Assembly (NCBI GenBank): GCA_009787025.1
Contig: WRGT01000066.1
Span: forward strand, 1 to 47,890
Reading direction: 5' to 3'
Length of the DNA stretch: 47,890 nt
Source: Spirochaetota bacterium
GTDB taxonomy: Bacteria; Spirochaetota; UBA4802; UBA5550
Shown here: positions 34,356-44,136 of the stretch, in pieces
Position numbering within the stretch: the first letter of the stretch is position 1
Layout of the letters: every line of letters starts with the position of its first letter
Notes under the pieces: generated by a model
Databases searched by the model: none
Told to the model about the DNA's origin: nothing
Seen by the model: only the letters and a program-made list of their open reading frames with translations
Program-made: the position numbers and the translations under genes

Positions 34356-35570
34356 TTAAGAGAATAGAATTTTTACAAATTTTCTTTTTCCTACTTTTAT
34401 GATACCATTATTCTTAGATAATTCAAAATCAGGATCTGCAATTTTTTCGTTCTCGAATGTAACCCCGCCGTTTGTTATAAGCCGCCGCGCTTCTCCGTTT
34501 GTATCGGCTAAACCCGCTAATACCATAAGTTTAACTATCCAAATTTTACCATCCTTTAAATCGCTGTCTTGAACCTTAAATTCTGGGATTTCGTCAGGCG
34601 TATCCTTATTTACAAATATCTTATTAAATTCTGCCTCAGCTTCATCTGCTGTTTTTTTGTCATAAAATTGAGCGCAGAGTTCTTTTGCTAATCTAACCTT
34701 TATATCTTTTGGATGCATTTTACCTGTCTGCATATCCTCTTTCATTTGACTTACTTCACCCATAGGTACGTCAGTAGTAAGTTCATAATATTTGAACATA
34801 ATATTGTCGTCTATGGACATTGTTTTTCCAAATATTTCCTTTGGCGGTTCATTAATACCTATATAGTTGTTTAGCGATTTACTCATTTTTTGCACTCCGT
34901 CTAATCCTACTAATAACGGAAGTGTCATAATTACTTGCGGTTCCTGACCATATTCTCTCTGAAGGTCTCTGCCTACGAGGAGATTAAATTTTTGATCTGT
35001 TCCCCCAAGCTCTACATCAGCCTTAAGCGCTACCGAGTCATACCCTTGTATCAACGGATACATAAACTCAAGAATTGAGATAGTTTTTTGAGATTTATAT
35101 CTGTTTGAAAAATCGTCCCTTTCTAACATGCGCGCAACTGTATATTTTGCTGTGAGTTCAAGAATCTCTTCAAATCTCATGGGGTTTAACCATTCCGAGT
35201 TAAAGACTATTGTTGTTTTTTGTTCATCAAGTATTTTAAAGACCTGTTTTTTGTATGTTTCTGCATTGCGAAGTACATCCTCACGGGTCAATCTCTTTCT
35301 TGTTTCTGATTTTCCCGACGGATCTCCGATCATTCCGGTAAAATCTCCAATAAGGAATATGATTTTATGTCCCATATCCTGAAAATGTCTCATTTTACGC
35401 AAAAGTACGGTATGCCCAAGGTGAATATCAGGCGCTGTAGGGTCAAATCCTGTTTTTATTGTAAGAGGTTTATTTTCTTTTTCGGATTGGTCTAATTTTT
35501 TTTTAAATTCTTCAATAGGAAGAATCTCTTCTGTTCCTCTTTTTAGTAATTCAAAATTATTCTTTATCAT
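34356..35570 (-). CDS. tyrS: Tyrosyl-tRNA synthetase
   Basis: This class I synthetase charges tRNA-Tyr. HLGH is at residues 50-53 (the HIGH motif) and KMSKS at 228-232. The Tyr-binding region [10 protein letters not shown] and the GGTDQKFN segment are intact. The C-terminal 60 residues form an S4 RNA-binding domain ([23 protein letters not shown]). The length is 404 residues. The spacing between the HIGH and KMSKS motifs fits the TyrZ-like branch. GGAGACAGACT precedes the ATG. Confidence 0.95.
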   Translation of the reverse strand: MIKNNFELLKRGTEEILPIEEFKKKLDQSEKENKPLTIKTGFDPTAPDIHLGHTVLLRKMRHFQDMGHKIIFLIGDFTGMIGDPSGKSETRKRLTREDVLRNAETYKKQVFKILDEQKTTIVFNSEWLNPMRFEEILELTAKYTVARMLERDDFSNRYKSQKTISILEFMYPLIQGYDSVALKADVELGGTDQKFNLLVGRDLQREYGQEPQVIMTLPLLVGLDGVQKMSKSLNNYIGINEPPKEIFGKTMSIDDNIMFKYYELTTDVPMGEVSQMKEDMQTGKMHPKDIKVRLAKELCAQFYDKKTADEAEAEFNKIFVNKDTPDEIPEFKVQDSDLKDGKIWIVKLMVLAGLADTNGEARRLITNGGVTFENEKIADPDFELSKNNGIIKVGKRKFVKILFS

Positions 35571-35607
35571 AGTCTGTCTCCATTAGTCTGTCTCCATTTT
35601 TTCGGTT

Positions 35608-35889
35608 TTAATTAATATCATCATCGTTCATACTCTTGTCTAAGAGGTTGTCTAAGTCAAAATCAGGACCAAGTTCTTTAATATAATGATACTGAGCAAT
35701 AATCCCAATTAATTCTTCTCTCTCTTCAATGGCTTCTTCTTGGGAGTTGAATTGTATAACTATTGGCTTTGCTATTCCTGACATGTAAACTTCAAAACCT
35801 GAAGACCCGTTTTTTGAAACAGGACCTCCGACAGCTGCTATCATAGGGATAACTAATGCAATATTTCCATAATCTACTATTGGTAACAT
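35608..35889 (-). CDS. Hypothetical protein, 93 residues
   Basis: No family is recognised. The N-terminal part is hydrophobic and Gly-rich (NIALVIPMIAAVGGPVS). The middle is a strand (GFEVYMSGIAKPIVIQF) followed by an acidic helix (SQEEAIEEREELIGIIAQY) and a highly acidic tail. The strand-helix pattern could be a small dimeric binding protein. TGGAG seven bases upstream supports the start. A perfect hairpin ends immediately before that ribosome site. It lies 37 bases before tyrS. Confidence 0.55.
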   Translation of the reverse strand: MLPIVDYGNIALVIPMIAAVGGPVSKNGSSGFEVYMSGIAKPIVIQFNSQEEAIEEREELIGIIAQYHYIKELGPDFDLDNLLDKSMNDDDIN

Positions 35890-35901
35890 CTCTTTCTCCA
35901 G

Positions 35902-35930
35902 TTTAAGTTATATTTTCACCGCAACTTAAA
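35902..35930 (-). promoter_or_regulatory. Leader hairpin next to the ribosome site of the 93-residue protein
   Basis: Eight-base perfect arms TTTAAGTT (35902-35909) and AACTTAAA (35923-35930) enclose a 13-base loop. In the minus-strand RNA the hairpin ends one or two bases before TGGAG. It could affect ribosome access, but its A-U content makes it weak. Confidence 0.3.
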
Positions 35931-36060
35931 ATATATAAGCGCTTGGCTTATAAAAATAATCAAAAAAACATTTACTATTATACGGATTAAAATATTTCTT
36001 TCTATATATGTTTTTATTATAAAATAATGCAATAAAGAAAAGTGGATGAATATCTTTTTT

Positions 36061-37158
36061 CTAATAAAAGTTTTCTCCTGCCTGACTCTCGCCTGAGAGT
36101 TTTGCGAACTCTTTAAGGAGTTCTTTTTGTCTTGTTGATAATTTTTTTGGGACTTCTATATTTACCTTCACTAACTGATCGCCTTTCCCATAAGATCCTA
36201 AGTATGGAATCCCATTCCCTTTAAGACGGAATATCTGGCCGTTTTCGGTACCCGGAGGCAGTTTCATCTTTACCTTGTTGCCATAGATTGTAGCTACTTC
36301 AATTTCACCGCCAAGGCATACTATCGGATATGCTACATCCATGATACAGAGAATATCATTGCCATGCCTGTCAAAAATTGAATGTTTTTTTATGTGTATG
36401 ACAACATAAAGATCACCTGTTGTACCGTCATTTGCCGCTTGTTCGCCTTCGCCCGAGATTTTTAATCTTGATCCCGATTCGACTCCTGCAGGAACCTTTA
36501 CCGTTATAGTTCTTTTTTTCTTAGTAAGCCCTGTGCCATTACATACTTTACAGGGAGATGTTATTATTTTACCCTCTCCACGGCATCTTGGGCAGGTCTG
36601 AGTTATTGAAAAAAATCCCTGGGTCTGCCTTACTTGTCCCGTGCCGTTACATGTCGGACATGCTGCAGGTTTAGTCTTAGAGGATGAGCCTGTACCGCCG
36701 CATGTTTCACACGCTTCATTTCTTGGTATCTCAATCTGAACTTCGCTTCCTGTTGCAGCTTCTTCCAAAGTTATAGTTAAATCATACTGCAGATCTGCGC
36801 CGCGCCTTGCCCTCCTGCTGCCTCTGCTGCCAAAGCTTGATCCGAAAAAACCTTCAAAAATATCACCAAGATCTACATTGCCGAATATATCTGCAAAATC
36901 CGAATATGCGCCTCGCCCGAAATTTTCAAATCCTCCTACACCCTCATGGCCAAATTTATCATACGAGGCTCGTTTTTTAGGATCTCGAAGCACTTCATAT
37001 GCCTCTGTAGCTTCTTTGAATTTCTCTTCAGCCTCAGGATTTCCTTTGTTCTTGTCCGGATGATATTTCAGAGCAAGCTTTCTATAGGCTTGCTTAATCT
37101 CCTGATCAGAAGCTGTTTTGATAACTCCCAGAATCTCGTAGTAATCTCTTTTAGCCAA
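36061..37158 (-). CDS. dnaJ: Chaperone protein DnaJ
   Basis: DnaJ delivers substrates to DnaK and stimulates its ATPase. The J domain includes KYHPDKN. A Gly/Phe-rich linker follows, and then four zinc repeats: [24 protein letters not shown] and CKVCNGTG. The C-terminal substrate-binding domain is complete. I place the start at a TTG (37158), giving [12 protein letters not shown] and 365 residues. AGAGG lies seven bases upstream of it, while the ATG 39 bases earlier would add 13 residues that the family lacks. It is the last gene of the heat-shock operon. Confidence 0.95.
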   Translation of the reverse strand: MAKRDYYEILGVIKTASDQEIKQAYRKLALKYHPDKNKGNPEAEEKFKEATEAYEVLRDPKKRASYDKFGHEGVGGFENFGRGAYSDFADIFGNVDLGDIFEGFFGSSFGSRGSRRARRGADLQYDLTITLEEAATGSEVQIEIPRNEACETCGGTGSSSKTKPAACPTCNGTGQVRQTQGFFSITQTCPRCRGEGKIITSPCKVCNGTGLTKKKRTITVKVPAGVESGSRLKISGEGEQAANDGTTGDLYVVIHIKKHSIFDRHGNDILCIMDVAYPIVCLGGEIEVATIYGNKVKMKLPPGTENGQIFRLKGNGIPYLGSYGKGDQLVKVNIEVPKKLSTRQKELLKEFAKLSGESQAGENFY

Positions 37159-37220
37159 TTTGTTTCCTCTCGCTTTAAGGCATAGCAGCGCAGCCATGGC
37201 CTCGTTACTGTTTTAAAATC

Positions 37221-39134
37221 TTATTTATCTTCGTCAACTACTTCAAAATCCGCATCATAGACTTTATCTTTTCCGCTTGAAGATTCATGTTCAGCCTTAG
37301 GTTCTTCCTGATTGGCTTGTCCCTGTCCTTTTGAAGCATCCTGATATATTCTTTGAGCAAATTGATGCGAAGCTTGTTCTAATTCGCTCTTTGCTTGTCT
37401 TATAGCTTCTACTTTGTCGCCTTCCATTGTTGTTTTAAGTTTGGAAATAGCAGAATTAATACTGTCTCTTTCGCCGCTTTCAATTTTGGATTCGTTTTCT
37501 CTCATCATCTTTTCAATTGAGTAGATCAAAGTGTCAGATTCATTCTTTATTTCAATAACCTCTTTTGCCTTTTTATCCTCTTCGGCATGGAGTTCTGCGT
37601 CTTTTATCATCTTTTCAATATCTGATTCCGAAAGCCCGCTTGAGGATTCGATCCTGATCTTCTGTTCTTTTCCCGTTCCTAAATCTTTAGCAGATACATG
37701 AACTATGCCGTTTGCATCAATGTCAAATGTAACTTCAATCTGAGGAATTCCCCGCGGCGCAGGGGGTATATCCGTAAGATCAAATCTGCCTAAAGTTCTA
37801 TTCTGCGCTGCAAGTTCTCTCTCCCCTTGAAGTACATGGATTGAAACAGCAGGTTGATTATCAGATGCCGTAGAGAATACCTGGCTCTTTCTCGCAGGAA
37901 TAGTTGTATTTCTGTCTATGAGCTTTGTCATAACTCCGCCGAGAGTTTCAATCCCAAGTGACAGAGGCGTAACATCAAGTAATAGAACATCCTGTACGTC
38001 TCCTGCTAAGACACCACCTTGAATAGCTGCTCCTATTGCAACGACTTCATCGGGATTAACTCCCTTATGAGGTTCTTTTGCAAATACCCTTTTTACAAGC
38101 TCTTGTACTGACGGGATTCTTGTTGATCCGCCTACAAGTATTACCTCATCTATGTCTCCTGCTGTGAGACCTGCATCTTCAAGAGCTTTCATACATGGGA
38201 CCTTTGTTGATTCAACAAGGTCATCTACTAACTGCTCAAATTTAGCTCTGGTTAGATTTGTCACAAGGTGCTTTGGTCCGTTCTGGTCTGCAGTTAAGAA
38301 TGGGATATTTATCTCTGCCTGCATCTTTCCGGATAATTCGATCTTTGCCTTTTCAGCCGACTCTTTAAGTCTCTGCAGAGCCATCTTGTCTTTTGAAACG
38401 TCTATTCCGGTCTGTTTTTTAAATTCTGCTATGAGCCACTCCATTATGCGCTGATCAAAATCATCTCCGCCAAGATGCGTATTGCCGTTTGTTGATTTTA
38501 CCTCAAAAACTCCATCACCAAGCTCAAGTATTGAAACGTCAAAAGTTCCGCCGCCAAGGTCATATACGGCTATTTTTTCATTGTTTTTTCCTTTATCAAG
38601 ACCATAAGCAAGAGCTGCTGCCGTAGGTTCATTTATAATTCTTTCAACTTCAAGACCGGCAATTCTTCCTGCATCCTTAGTTGCCTGTCTTTGCGAGTCG
38701 TTAAAATATGCCGGAACCGTAATTACGGCTTTTGTAACAGTTTCTCCAAGGAAATCTTCGGCAGTCTGCTTCATCTTTTGCAGAATTCTTGCAGATATCT
38801 CAGGAGGTGTAAATTCGCCTGAAACGGTTTTAATAGTAACGCCTTCTTTGCCGTCATCTTTTACGCTATATGCTACCATTGATATTTCGCCTAACACCTC
38901 AGAGTATTTTCTGCCCATGAAGCGCTTTACGGATCTTATTGTGTTTTCAGGGTTTGTTATTATCTGATTTTTTGCAATCTGTCCAACAAGGCGTTCCCCC
39001 TTATCGGTATAGGCAACAATTGAAGGGGTTGTTCGTTGACCTTCGGCATTTTGTATTACAACAGGTTCTCCTCCTGACATGACAGATACGCATGAATTTG
39101 TGGTGCCAAGATCTATTCCTATTATTTTGCTCAT
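37221..39134 (-). CDS. dnaK: Chaperone protein DnaK (Hsp70)
   Basis: The protein has 637 residues with an intact ATPase domain: [16 protein letters not shown] at the start, [30 protein letters not shown], and [17 protein letters not shown]. The substrate domain ([20 protein letters not shown]) and the helical lid with an acidic tail complete it. AAGGAG precedes the ATG. It lies 65 bases after grpE and 62 before the dnaJ start. Confidence 0.98.
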   Translation of the reverse strand: MSKIIGIDLGTTNSCVSVMSGGEPVVIQNAEGQRTTPSIVAYTDKGERLVGQIAKNQIITNPENTIRSVKRFMGRKYSEVLGEISMVAYSVKDDGKEGVTIKTVSGEFTPPEISARILQKMKQTAEDFLGETVTKAVITVPAYFNDSQRQATKDAGRIAGLEVERIINEPTAAALAYGLDKGKNNEKIAVYDLGGGTFDVSILELGDGVFEVKSTNGNTHLGGDDFDQRIMEWLIAEFKKQTGIDVSKDKMALQRLKESAEKAKIELSGKMQAEINIPFLTADQNGPKHLVTNLTRAKFEQLVDDLVESTKVPCMKALEDAGLTAGDIDEVILVGGSTRIPSVQELVKRVFAKEPHKGVNPDEVVAIGAAIQGGVLAGDVQDVLLLDVTPLSLGIETLGGVMTKLIDRNTTIPARKSQVFSTASDNQPAVSIHVLQGERELAAQNRTLGRFDLTDIPPAPRGIPQIEVTFDIDANGIVHVSAKDLGTGKEQKIRIESSSGLSESDIEKMIKDAELHAEEDKKAKEVIEIKNESDTLIYSIEKMMRENESKIESGERDSINSAISKLKTTMEGDKVEAIRQAKSELEQASHQFAQRIYQDASKGQGQANQEEPKAEHESSSGKDKVYDADFEVVDEDK

Positions 39135-39199
39135 ATTATTTTACTCCTTCTAAATTTAGATTATTTTTCATTAAAAATTTTAAATAAATTGTTTTTAAT

Positions 39200-39820
39200 T
39201 CAGTTATTAGTCTCCTGATTTTTTTGAAGCGCCGGTTTTGAAACTCGTACTTTTGCGCTTCGAATTACGTGATTTTCAAGTTTGAATCCTTTCTGATATA
39301 CCTTTGTAACAGTATCCTCCTCATGATGCTCGCTGTTTTCTATTTCAAGCGCTTCATGATAAGCCGGGTTGAACGGCATATTTTCAGACTCAATCTCCTC
39401 AATACCGTATTTTTTTAATATCTCTTCAATTCTCTTTGATATGAGTTTAACGCCCTCTATAAATGAAGCTTTTGTCTCTGTATCTTTTTTGCCCGATATG
39501 TTTTCAGATGCTTCTATCGCACGGATTATATCATCATTAACATTTATAATATCAAATGCAAAATCTTTTACAGCCAACTTTTTGAATTCTTCCTGCATCT
39601 TGGCGTTTCTTTTTTTGTAGTTTTCAAAATCAGCCTGCCTTCTTTGAAGAATATCCTTTAGGCTGTCTATCTCTTTATTTAACCTTATAATCTCTTCATC
39701 TTGATTTGATGTTTCGTCTTCTATGTTTTTGATGTCATCTATAACATCTTCACATTCGGCAGAGGCATCATTATTAACATTTTCTACATTCTCTTTTATA
39801 TTTGTTTCTGAGTTCTCCAT
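39200..39820 (-). CDS. grpE: Nucleotide exchange factor GrpE
   Basis: GrpE releases ADP from DnaK. The N-terminal part is a long acidic coiled coil (residues about 25-85). The conserved RRQADFENYKKRNAKMQEEF is followed by FDIINVNDDIIRAIE and the beta-wing region with MPFNPAYHEALE and VTKVYQKGFKLENHVIRSAKVRVSKP. The frame can be read from a TTG at 39835, but GGGAGA before the ATG at 39820 supports the shorter form of 206 residues. It starts 21 bases after hrcA. Confidence 0.95.
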   Translation of the reverse strand: MENSETNIKENVENVNNDASAECEDVIDDIKNIEDETSNQDEEIIRLNKEIDSLKDILQRRQADFENYKKRNAKMQEEFKKLAVKDFAFDIINVNDDIIRAIEASENISGKKDTETKASFIEGVKLISKRIEEILKKYGIEEIESENMPFNPAYHEALEIENSEHHEEDTVTKVYQKGFKLENHVIRSAKVRVSKPALQKNQETNN

Positions 39821-39841
39821 AGTTGATTCTCCCAAGTTACA

Positions 39842-40888
39842 TTATTTAGACATCCTTGTTAACAGGCTTGTAACCGCCTTTCCTGTATAATCTACAAGCG
39901 GAACTACTTTTTCATAATCCATCCTTGTTGGTCCAAAAACACCTACTGCGCCTACAGGCGTATTCCCTATTTTATAAGATGAAGCAACTAAGCTGCAACC
40001 TGTAACTTTTTCGTTGTCGATCTCTTCCCCAATAAGTATCTTGACCCCTTCATTATCTATATGCCTTTCTAAAATATTTTTTAGTATGTTTTTCTCTTCT
40101 ATTATGCTTAATAAGCTGTTTAATCTTTTCTCTTCAACCATCTCCGGTATTTTTAGAAGATTTTCAATCCCATCTATGTTAATTGTTGATTTCTCGGTTT
40201 CATTAAATGCTATTTCTGCAATATCTAAAGCGAGTTCTCTATTTGATAAGGACATTTTGTCTAATCTGAGATAGCCAAATATTCTCTCCCTTATATCATG
40301 GAGTGAATATCCGCAAAGCTCACTGGTAAGAAATTTTGAGTATTCGGACAGTTCATCCTGCGTAACTCTGACCGATAGAACGACTTTACGCGTTAAGATC
40401 ATGCCTGTGCGTGTAATTGCTATTAATAACACCTCGCTGCTTTCAAGCTGGATTAATTCAATTAGTTTTACTACTGTAAAATCAGATTTAGGCGAGAGCA
40501 TTATACCTGCATAATTTGAATTTGCCGACAGCATCTTAATTATAGATTCAAATATTTTATCTAATTGCACCTCTTTTTGTAAAATTTTCTCGTCAATGGT
40601 CATTTCTTGTGAATGATAACTGTCTAAAAGAGAATTAACATAGTACCTGTACCCTTTATCTGTTGGTACCCTTCCCGAAGAGGTATGGGGCTGCATGAGA
40701 TAATTCATCCTTTCCAGATCAAACATTATATTTCTCATTGTGGCAGGAGAGAGAGAAAACGAATATTTTTGAACAAAAGATCTTGATCCTACAGGTTTTC
40801 CTGTAAGTATATATTCGTAAACTATAGCATTAAGTATTGCAGATTCTCTCTCATCTAAAAGTCTATCTTCATGTAGTTCCTTTTTCAC
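39842..40888 (-). CDS. hrcA: Heat-inducible transcription repressor HrcA
   Basis: HrcA binds CIRCE and represses chaperone operons. The winged-helix segment ESAILNAIVYEYILTGKPVGSRSF and the SLSPATMRNIMFDLE region are clear. The C-terminal dimer domain ends MDYEKVVPLVDYTGKAVTSLL. The longest frame starts with an ATG at 40921, but that ATG lies inside the CIRCE operator and has no ribosome site. The GTG at 40888 has AAAGG seven bases upstream and gives 348 residues, in line with the family. I therefore choose the GTG. It is the first gene of the operon hrcA-grpE-dnaK-dnaJ. Confidence 0.95.
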   Translation of the reverse strand: MKKELHEDRLLDERESAILNAIVYEYILTGKPVGSRSFVQKYSFSLSPATMRNIMFDLERMNYLMQPHTSSGRVPTDKGYRYYVNSLLDSYHSQEMTIDEKILQKEVQLDKIFESIIKMLSANSNYAGIMLSPKSDFTVVKLIELIQLESSEVLLIAITRTGMILTRKVVLSVRVTQDELSEYSKFLTSELCGYSLHDIRERIFGYLRLDKMSLSNRELALDIAEIAFNETEKSTINIDGIENLLKIPEMVEEKRLNSLLSIIEEKNILKNILERHIDNEGVKILIGEEIDNEKVTGCSLVASSYKIGNTPVGAVGVFGPTRMDYEKVVPLVDYTGKAVTSLLTRMSK

Positions 40889-40910
40889 GCCAATACCTTT
40901 TATCAATTTA

Positions 40911-40937
40911 TTAGCACTCATAATTATTGAGTGCTAA
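40911..40937. promoter_or_regulatory. CIRCE operator of the heat-shock operon
   Basis: The match to the consensus TTAGCACTC-N9-GAGTGCTAA is perfect on both arms (40911-40919 and 40929-40937) with a nine-base spacer. It lies just downstream of the promoter boxes, so bound HrcA would cover the transcription start. Confidence 0.98.
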
Positions 40938-40942
40938 TAACC

Positions 40943-40970
40943 AATATAATATTTTATCTGTAATCGTCAA
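40943..40970 (-). promoter_or_regulatory. Promoter of the hrcA operon
   Basis: TTGACG (40965-40970) and TATATT (40943-40948) on the minus strand are 16 bases apart. The expected start point falls within the CIRCE element, as in other HrcA-controlled operons. Confidence 0.75.
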
Positions 40971-40998
40971 GAAAAAAAATAAACTTTTTTATTGTTTA

Positions 40999-41832
40999 CT
41001 ATTTTTTTCCAGAGCCTTTCGGTTTATTTTTTTCATCTTTTTCGCTCTTTTTATCGCTGGCTTCAAGGGTAAATTTTGCAGCATCAATAGTGGTTTTTAT
41101 TTGATCAGCCTCGCTGCTCTCTCCTAGAGTAAAATGGATTTTGCGAAGAGCTTCAAGCATTTCAATAGATTTTTTTAAGTCTTCCCGTGATTTTGCAGAT
41201 AACTCGTATTTTGTTCTATATTGTTTGGCCGCCTCTTCAAGCGCATTTTTTGCCATACGCAGATGTTCATTTCTGTCTCGAAAGAATTGCTCTCTTGGGT
41301 CCCTATATTTTAAAATATCGGAAAAGTTTATGCAATTTCTTGTTATTACAGCTAATTTTGCCTGTAACTCGACAAACAGCCATTTCCATTTTGATTCTTC
41401 TCCCATCTTGCTTCTTAAATTAGAGAATATTGTATCTAATCTAATAAGCAGATCAAGAATTTGGCGCGGATTTATTTTATCTATTCTCTGTAAATAATCC
41501 TCATTTTCTTTGAGAGAATCTCTTTCGACTTCATCTCCAACTGTTTCTTTGAATAGAAGCAGTATCTTTGAAAAATTTGATTTTGACATATCAAGACTTT
41601 TGTTGTTTTTTATTCCCAGCATATTTACAGACAGGTCGTTCATCTTTAAATATAATTCTATTGTATTCATTAGATAGGTTATTATCTCAAGGTTGTAATA
41701 TGGTTCAAGATTGTGATTATTTTTTTTCTTATTATAGAGATTTTTTGCTTTTTTTTCAAATTCGTCGGCTTTGATTTTTATTGTTCTTATATCATCATTA
41801 TATGCAGCCTTTTGCGCTTTTGAAATTGCCAT
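40999..41832 (-). CDS. Hypothetical helical protein upstream of hrcA, 277 residues
   Basis: No family is recognised. The protein is soluble and almost entirely helical, with no signal peptide. The first 50 residues are basic (ADEFEKKAKNLYNKKKNN), the central part has leucine-spaced helices (QILDLLIRLDTIFSNLR), and residues 190-240 look like TPR- or coiled-coil-type helices (LRMAKNALEEAAKQYRTKY). A Lys- and Glu-rich tail follows. AGGAG lies eight bases before the ATG. It ends just before the hrcA promoter, so it is a separate unit. Confidence 0.55.
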   Translation of the reverse strand: MAISKAQKAAYNDDIRTIKIKADEFEKKAKNLYNKKKNNHNLEPYYNLEIITYLMNTIELYLKMNDLSVNMLGIKNNKSLDMSKSNFSKILLLFKETVGDEVERDSLKENEDYLQRIDKINPRQILDLLIRLDTIFSNLRSKMGEESKWKWLFVELQAKLAVITRNCINFSDILKYRDPREQFFRDRNEHLRMAKNALEEAAKQYRTKYELSAKSREDLKKSIEMLEALRKIHFTLGESSEADQIKTTIDAAKFTLEASDKKSEKDEKNKPKGSGKK

Positions 41833-41897
41833 AATATTTACTCCTAAGCTCTATTTATTGCAGTATCTCTTTTTATCAATAAAGTTTTAATATAACT

Positions 41898-42047
41898 GCT
41901 CTGACCCAACATAGCAAACTTAAGGATTTTTAACATCGAATTATACGAATTAATACGAATATTTCAATAGAATTTAGGTCTTGATTCGTAAATATTCGTG
42001 AAATCCGTGGACTATTTTCCTTAAGTTTATGATGTTGGCTCTGACCC
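41898..42047. mobile_element. Inverted-repeat element of about 150 bases bracketed by 10-base direct repeats, possible MITE-like remnant
   Basis: GCTCTGACCC occurs at 41898-41907 and again at 42038-42047 in direct orientation. Just inside are inverted arms CCAACATAGCAAACTTAAGG (41906-41925) and CCTTAAGTTTATGATGTTGG (42019-42038), which match at 17 of 20 positions. The interior is AT-rich, holds several ATTCGT/ACGAAT motifs that pair imperfectly, and encodes nothing. A small non-autonomous element is the simplest reading. It lies in the 800-base gene-free gap 41833-42630. Confidence 0.45.
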
Positions 42048-42174
42048 TGTATAAATTTATTGTATAAATTTATAATTACATTAAGTACAAACTAAAGTTT
42101 ATTATTATAATTATCGGTATATGTTCTTATTATTATCAGTTTTAATGATGAACATTTTTCAGCACGCGCTGTCT

Positions 42175-42201
42175 CGTCCTGAAATAAGTTTACATATTAA
42201 T
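42175..42201. repeat. Dispersed sequence, copy 2
   Basis: It is similar to 30286-30313 (three substitutions and one missing base), beginning CGTCCTGAAATAAGTTTACA. It could be the end of a lost insertion sequence, but nothing like a transposase is near either copy. Confidence 0.35.
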
Positions 42202-42434
42202 AGTTAAATCCTGATATAAATTAACAAAACATTATTAATACTATATTGTCCGCAGGACTTTAATATCAATAGAAAAATAGTTATCCTTTCACAAATGAGG
42301 CTGTCAGATAAGTAACACGCAGCCAAATGTATATGTCAAATAATTAGTCACATATTTTCGTCATTGCTGTAGTAGTTGCAAATTTAAATTTAAGAAATTA
42401 GATTATAATATTTATAATAGATTTAAAAATCTGG

Positions 42435-42490
42435 ATTGCCACGCCGAGTTTATTTTGTTCTTGCTGACGAACAAAAACACGGCTAGCAAT
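42435..42490. repeat. Long three-part hairpin, REP-like
   Basis: Three nested stems pair: ATTGC (42435-42439) with GCAAT (42486-42490), GCCG (42443-42446) with CGGC (42480-42483), and TTTTGTTC (42453-42460) with GAACAAAA (42469-42476) around an eight-base loop. The 56-base structure lies about 150 bases before the ABC transporter operon. The outer arms recall dispersed repeats of the type GATTGC...GCAATGAC known from many genomes. The remaining sequence 42202-42434 and 42491-42630 shows nothing clear. Confidence 0.5.
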
Positions 42491-42654
42491 TACGTATTAT
42501 GGAACTTTTGTTACAGTTCCCCTTTACAGATCTATGCGCCAAAATTAAATAATATTATAAAAGAGTATTTACAAAAAAACCATCAATATAAATAGTACTT
42601 AATATTCTATTAAACACAAGGAAGAGGGTCATTATCAATAAAGAAGCAGTAAAA

Positions 42655-44136
42655 ATGGTCAATATCTCAAAGTCGTTTAATAATGTTGAGGCTAATAAAA
42701 ATATAACATTCTGCGTAAACTATGGCGAGATATATGCGCTCCTTGGAGAAAACGGAGCGGGCAAGAGTACGCTCGTAAACATACTATCCGGCGTATATAG
42801 ACCGGACTCCGGTGAAATATATGTTCATGGAGAAAAAAAGAGATTCGGCGATCCAAGGGATTCTATTAATTCCGGGATAGGGATGATTTACCAGCATTTT
42901 AAGCTTATAGAAAATATGACTGCAACAGAGAATATCATACTGGGACAAAAACTTGGTCATATCATAAACAAAAAAAAACTGCGAAAAACAATAATAGATA
43001 TATCTGAAAAATATGGATTCAAGGTTGACCCGGATAAGTATATATTTGATATGTCTGTTGGAGAGAAACAGAATGTAGAAATACTCAAGGTTCTGTACAG
43101 AAGCGCTGATATATTAATACTTGACGAACCTACCGCTGTTCTCACTCCACAAGAAACAGAAAAGCTCTTTAAGATACTTTTAAAGATGAAAGAGCAAGGG
43201 TGCGCGGTAATATTGATAACTCATAAACTGCAAGAGGTAATGGATATAAGCGACAGAATTACAATTCTACGCAACGGCGAGGTTGTAGATACTGTTCAGA
43301 CAAGTGAAACAAATCAAAAAGATCTTACAGCTATGATGATCGGGAAATCTATTGATCTATCAATAGAGCGTCATCCAATTCTTGAAAAAGAGGTTATACT
43401 TGAGATTAAAAATCTCTGCCTTGTTGACCGTGACGGAGTAAAGAGATTAGATAATATTTCATTTCAAGTAAGATCCGGTGAAATTTTTGGAATTGCCGGA
43501 ATAGCAGGGAGCGGGCAGAAGGAGTTATGTGAAAGTATTCAAGGGCTTGAGAGAAGAAAAAAAGGCCAGATACTATTTAAAGGCGAAGATATTGCCCGCC
43601 TTACAACAAGGGAGATATTTGAAAGAGGACTGCGAATCAGTTTTATACCTGAGGATCGTCTTGGTATGGGTCTTGTGCCAACCATGGATATAGTTGATAA
43701 TGTAATAATGAAAGATTACTATCTGCAAAAAGGGATATTCCTTGATAGACAACCGGCAAGGATACGCTCTGAATATATAGTAAAAATACTCAATATACTT
43801 ACGCCAGGCATAAATTATCCTGTAAATCGACTTTCAGGAGGGAATATACAAAAAGTCTTACTCGGACGTGAGTTAGATTCTAATCCTGACTTCCTTATTA
43901 CTGCCTATCCCACAAGAGGACTTGATATAGGCTCATCACGCCGAATCTATAATGAACTTAATAGACAAAAAATGAAAGGCATTGGAATACTATATGTAGG
44001 TGAAGATCTCAATGTTCTTTTAAATCTCTGTGACAGGATAATGGTTCTATCTCAAGGAAAGGTAATGGGTATTGTTGATGCCTCCAGAATGACAAATGAA
44101 AAATTAGGATTCATGATGCTTGGAGGTAAAGAATGA
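42655..44136 (+). CDS. Nucleoside-type ABC transporter ATP-binding protein (two ATPase domains)
   Basis: Two ATPase domains are fused in 493 residues. The first has Walker A GENGAGKST, signature DMSVGEKQ and Walker B ILILDEPTAVLTP. The second has a poor Walker A (GIAGSGQKE), signature LSGGNIQK and ITAYPTRGLD in the Walker B position. This is the layout of the sugar/nucleoside importer class that works with BMP-type binding proteins. The ATG at 42655 has no good ribosome site and begins inside the first beta strand. An ATT at 42631 preceded by AAGGAAGAGGG would add eight residues (IINKEAVK) that family members have, so the true start may be there. The permease gene overlaps its end by four bases. 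Confidence 0.9.
   Translation: MVNISKSFNNVEANKNITFCVNYGEIYALLGENGAGKSTLVNILSGVYRPDSGEIYVHGEKKRFGDPRDSINSGIGMIYQHFKLIENMTATENIILGQKLGHIINKKKLRKTIIDISEKYGFKVDPDKYIFDMSVGEKQNVEILKVLYRSADILILDEPTAVLTPQETEKLFKILLKMKEQGCAVILITHKLQEVMDISDRITILRNGEVVDTVQTSETNQKDLTAMMIGKSIDLSIERHPILEKEVILEIKNLCLVDRDGVKRLDNISFQVRSGEIFGIAGIAGSGQKELCESIQGLERRKKGQILFKGEDIARLTTREIFERGLRISFIPEDRLGMGLVPTMDIVDNVIMKDYYLQKGIFLDRQPARIRSEYIVKILNILTPGINYPVNRLSGGNIQKVLLGRELDSNPDFLITAYPTRGLDIGSSRRIYNELNRQKMKGIGILYVGEDLNVLLNLCDRIMVLSQGKVMGIVDASRMTNEKLGFMMLGGKE

Noticed and set aside
41898-42047. Possible rho-independent terminator of the unknown gene or of another transcript
   Set aside because: The inverted arms are 93 bases apart and no T-run follows, so an element-like origin fits better.
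42241-42654. Purine riboswitch before the nucleoside importer
   Set aside because: I could not find the conserved three-way junction core of the purine aptamer on the plus strand.
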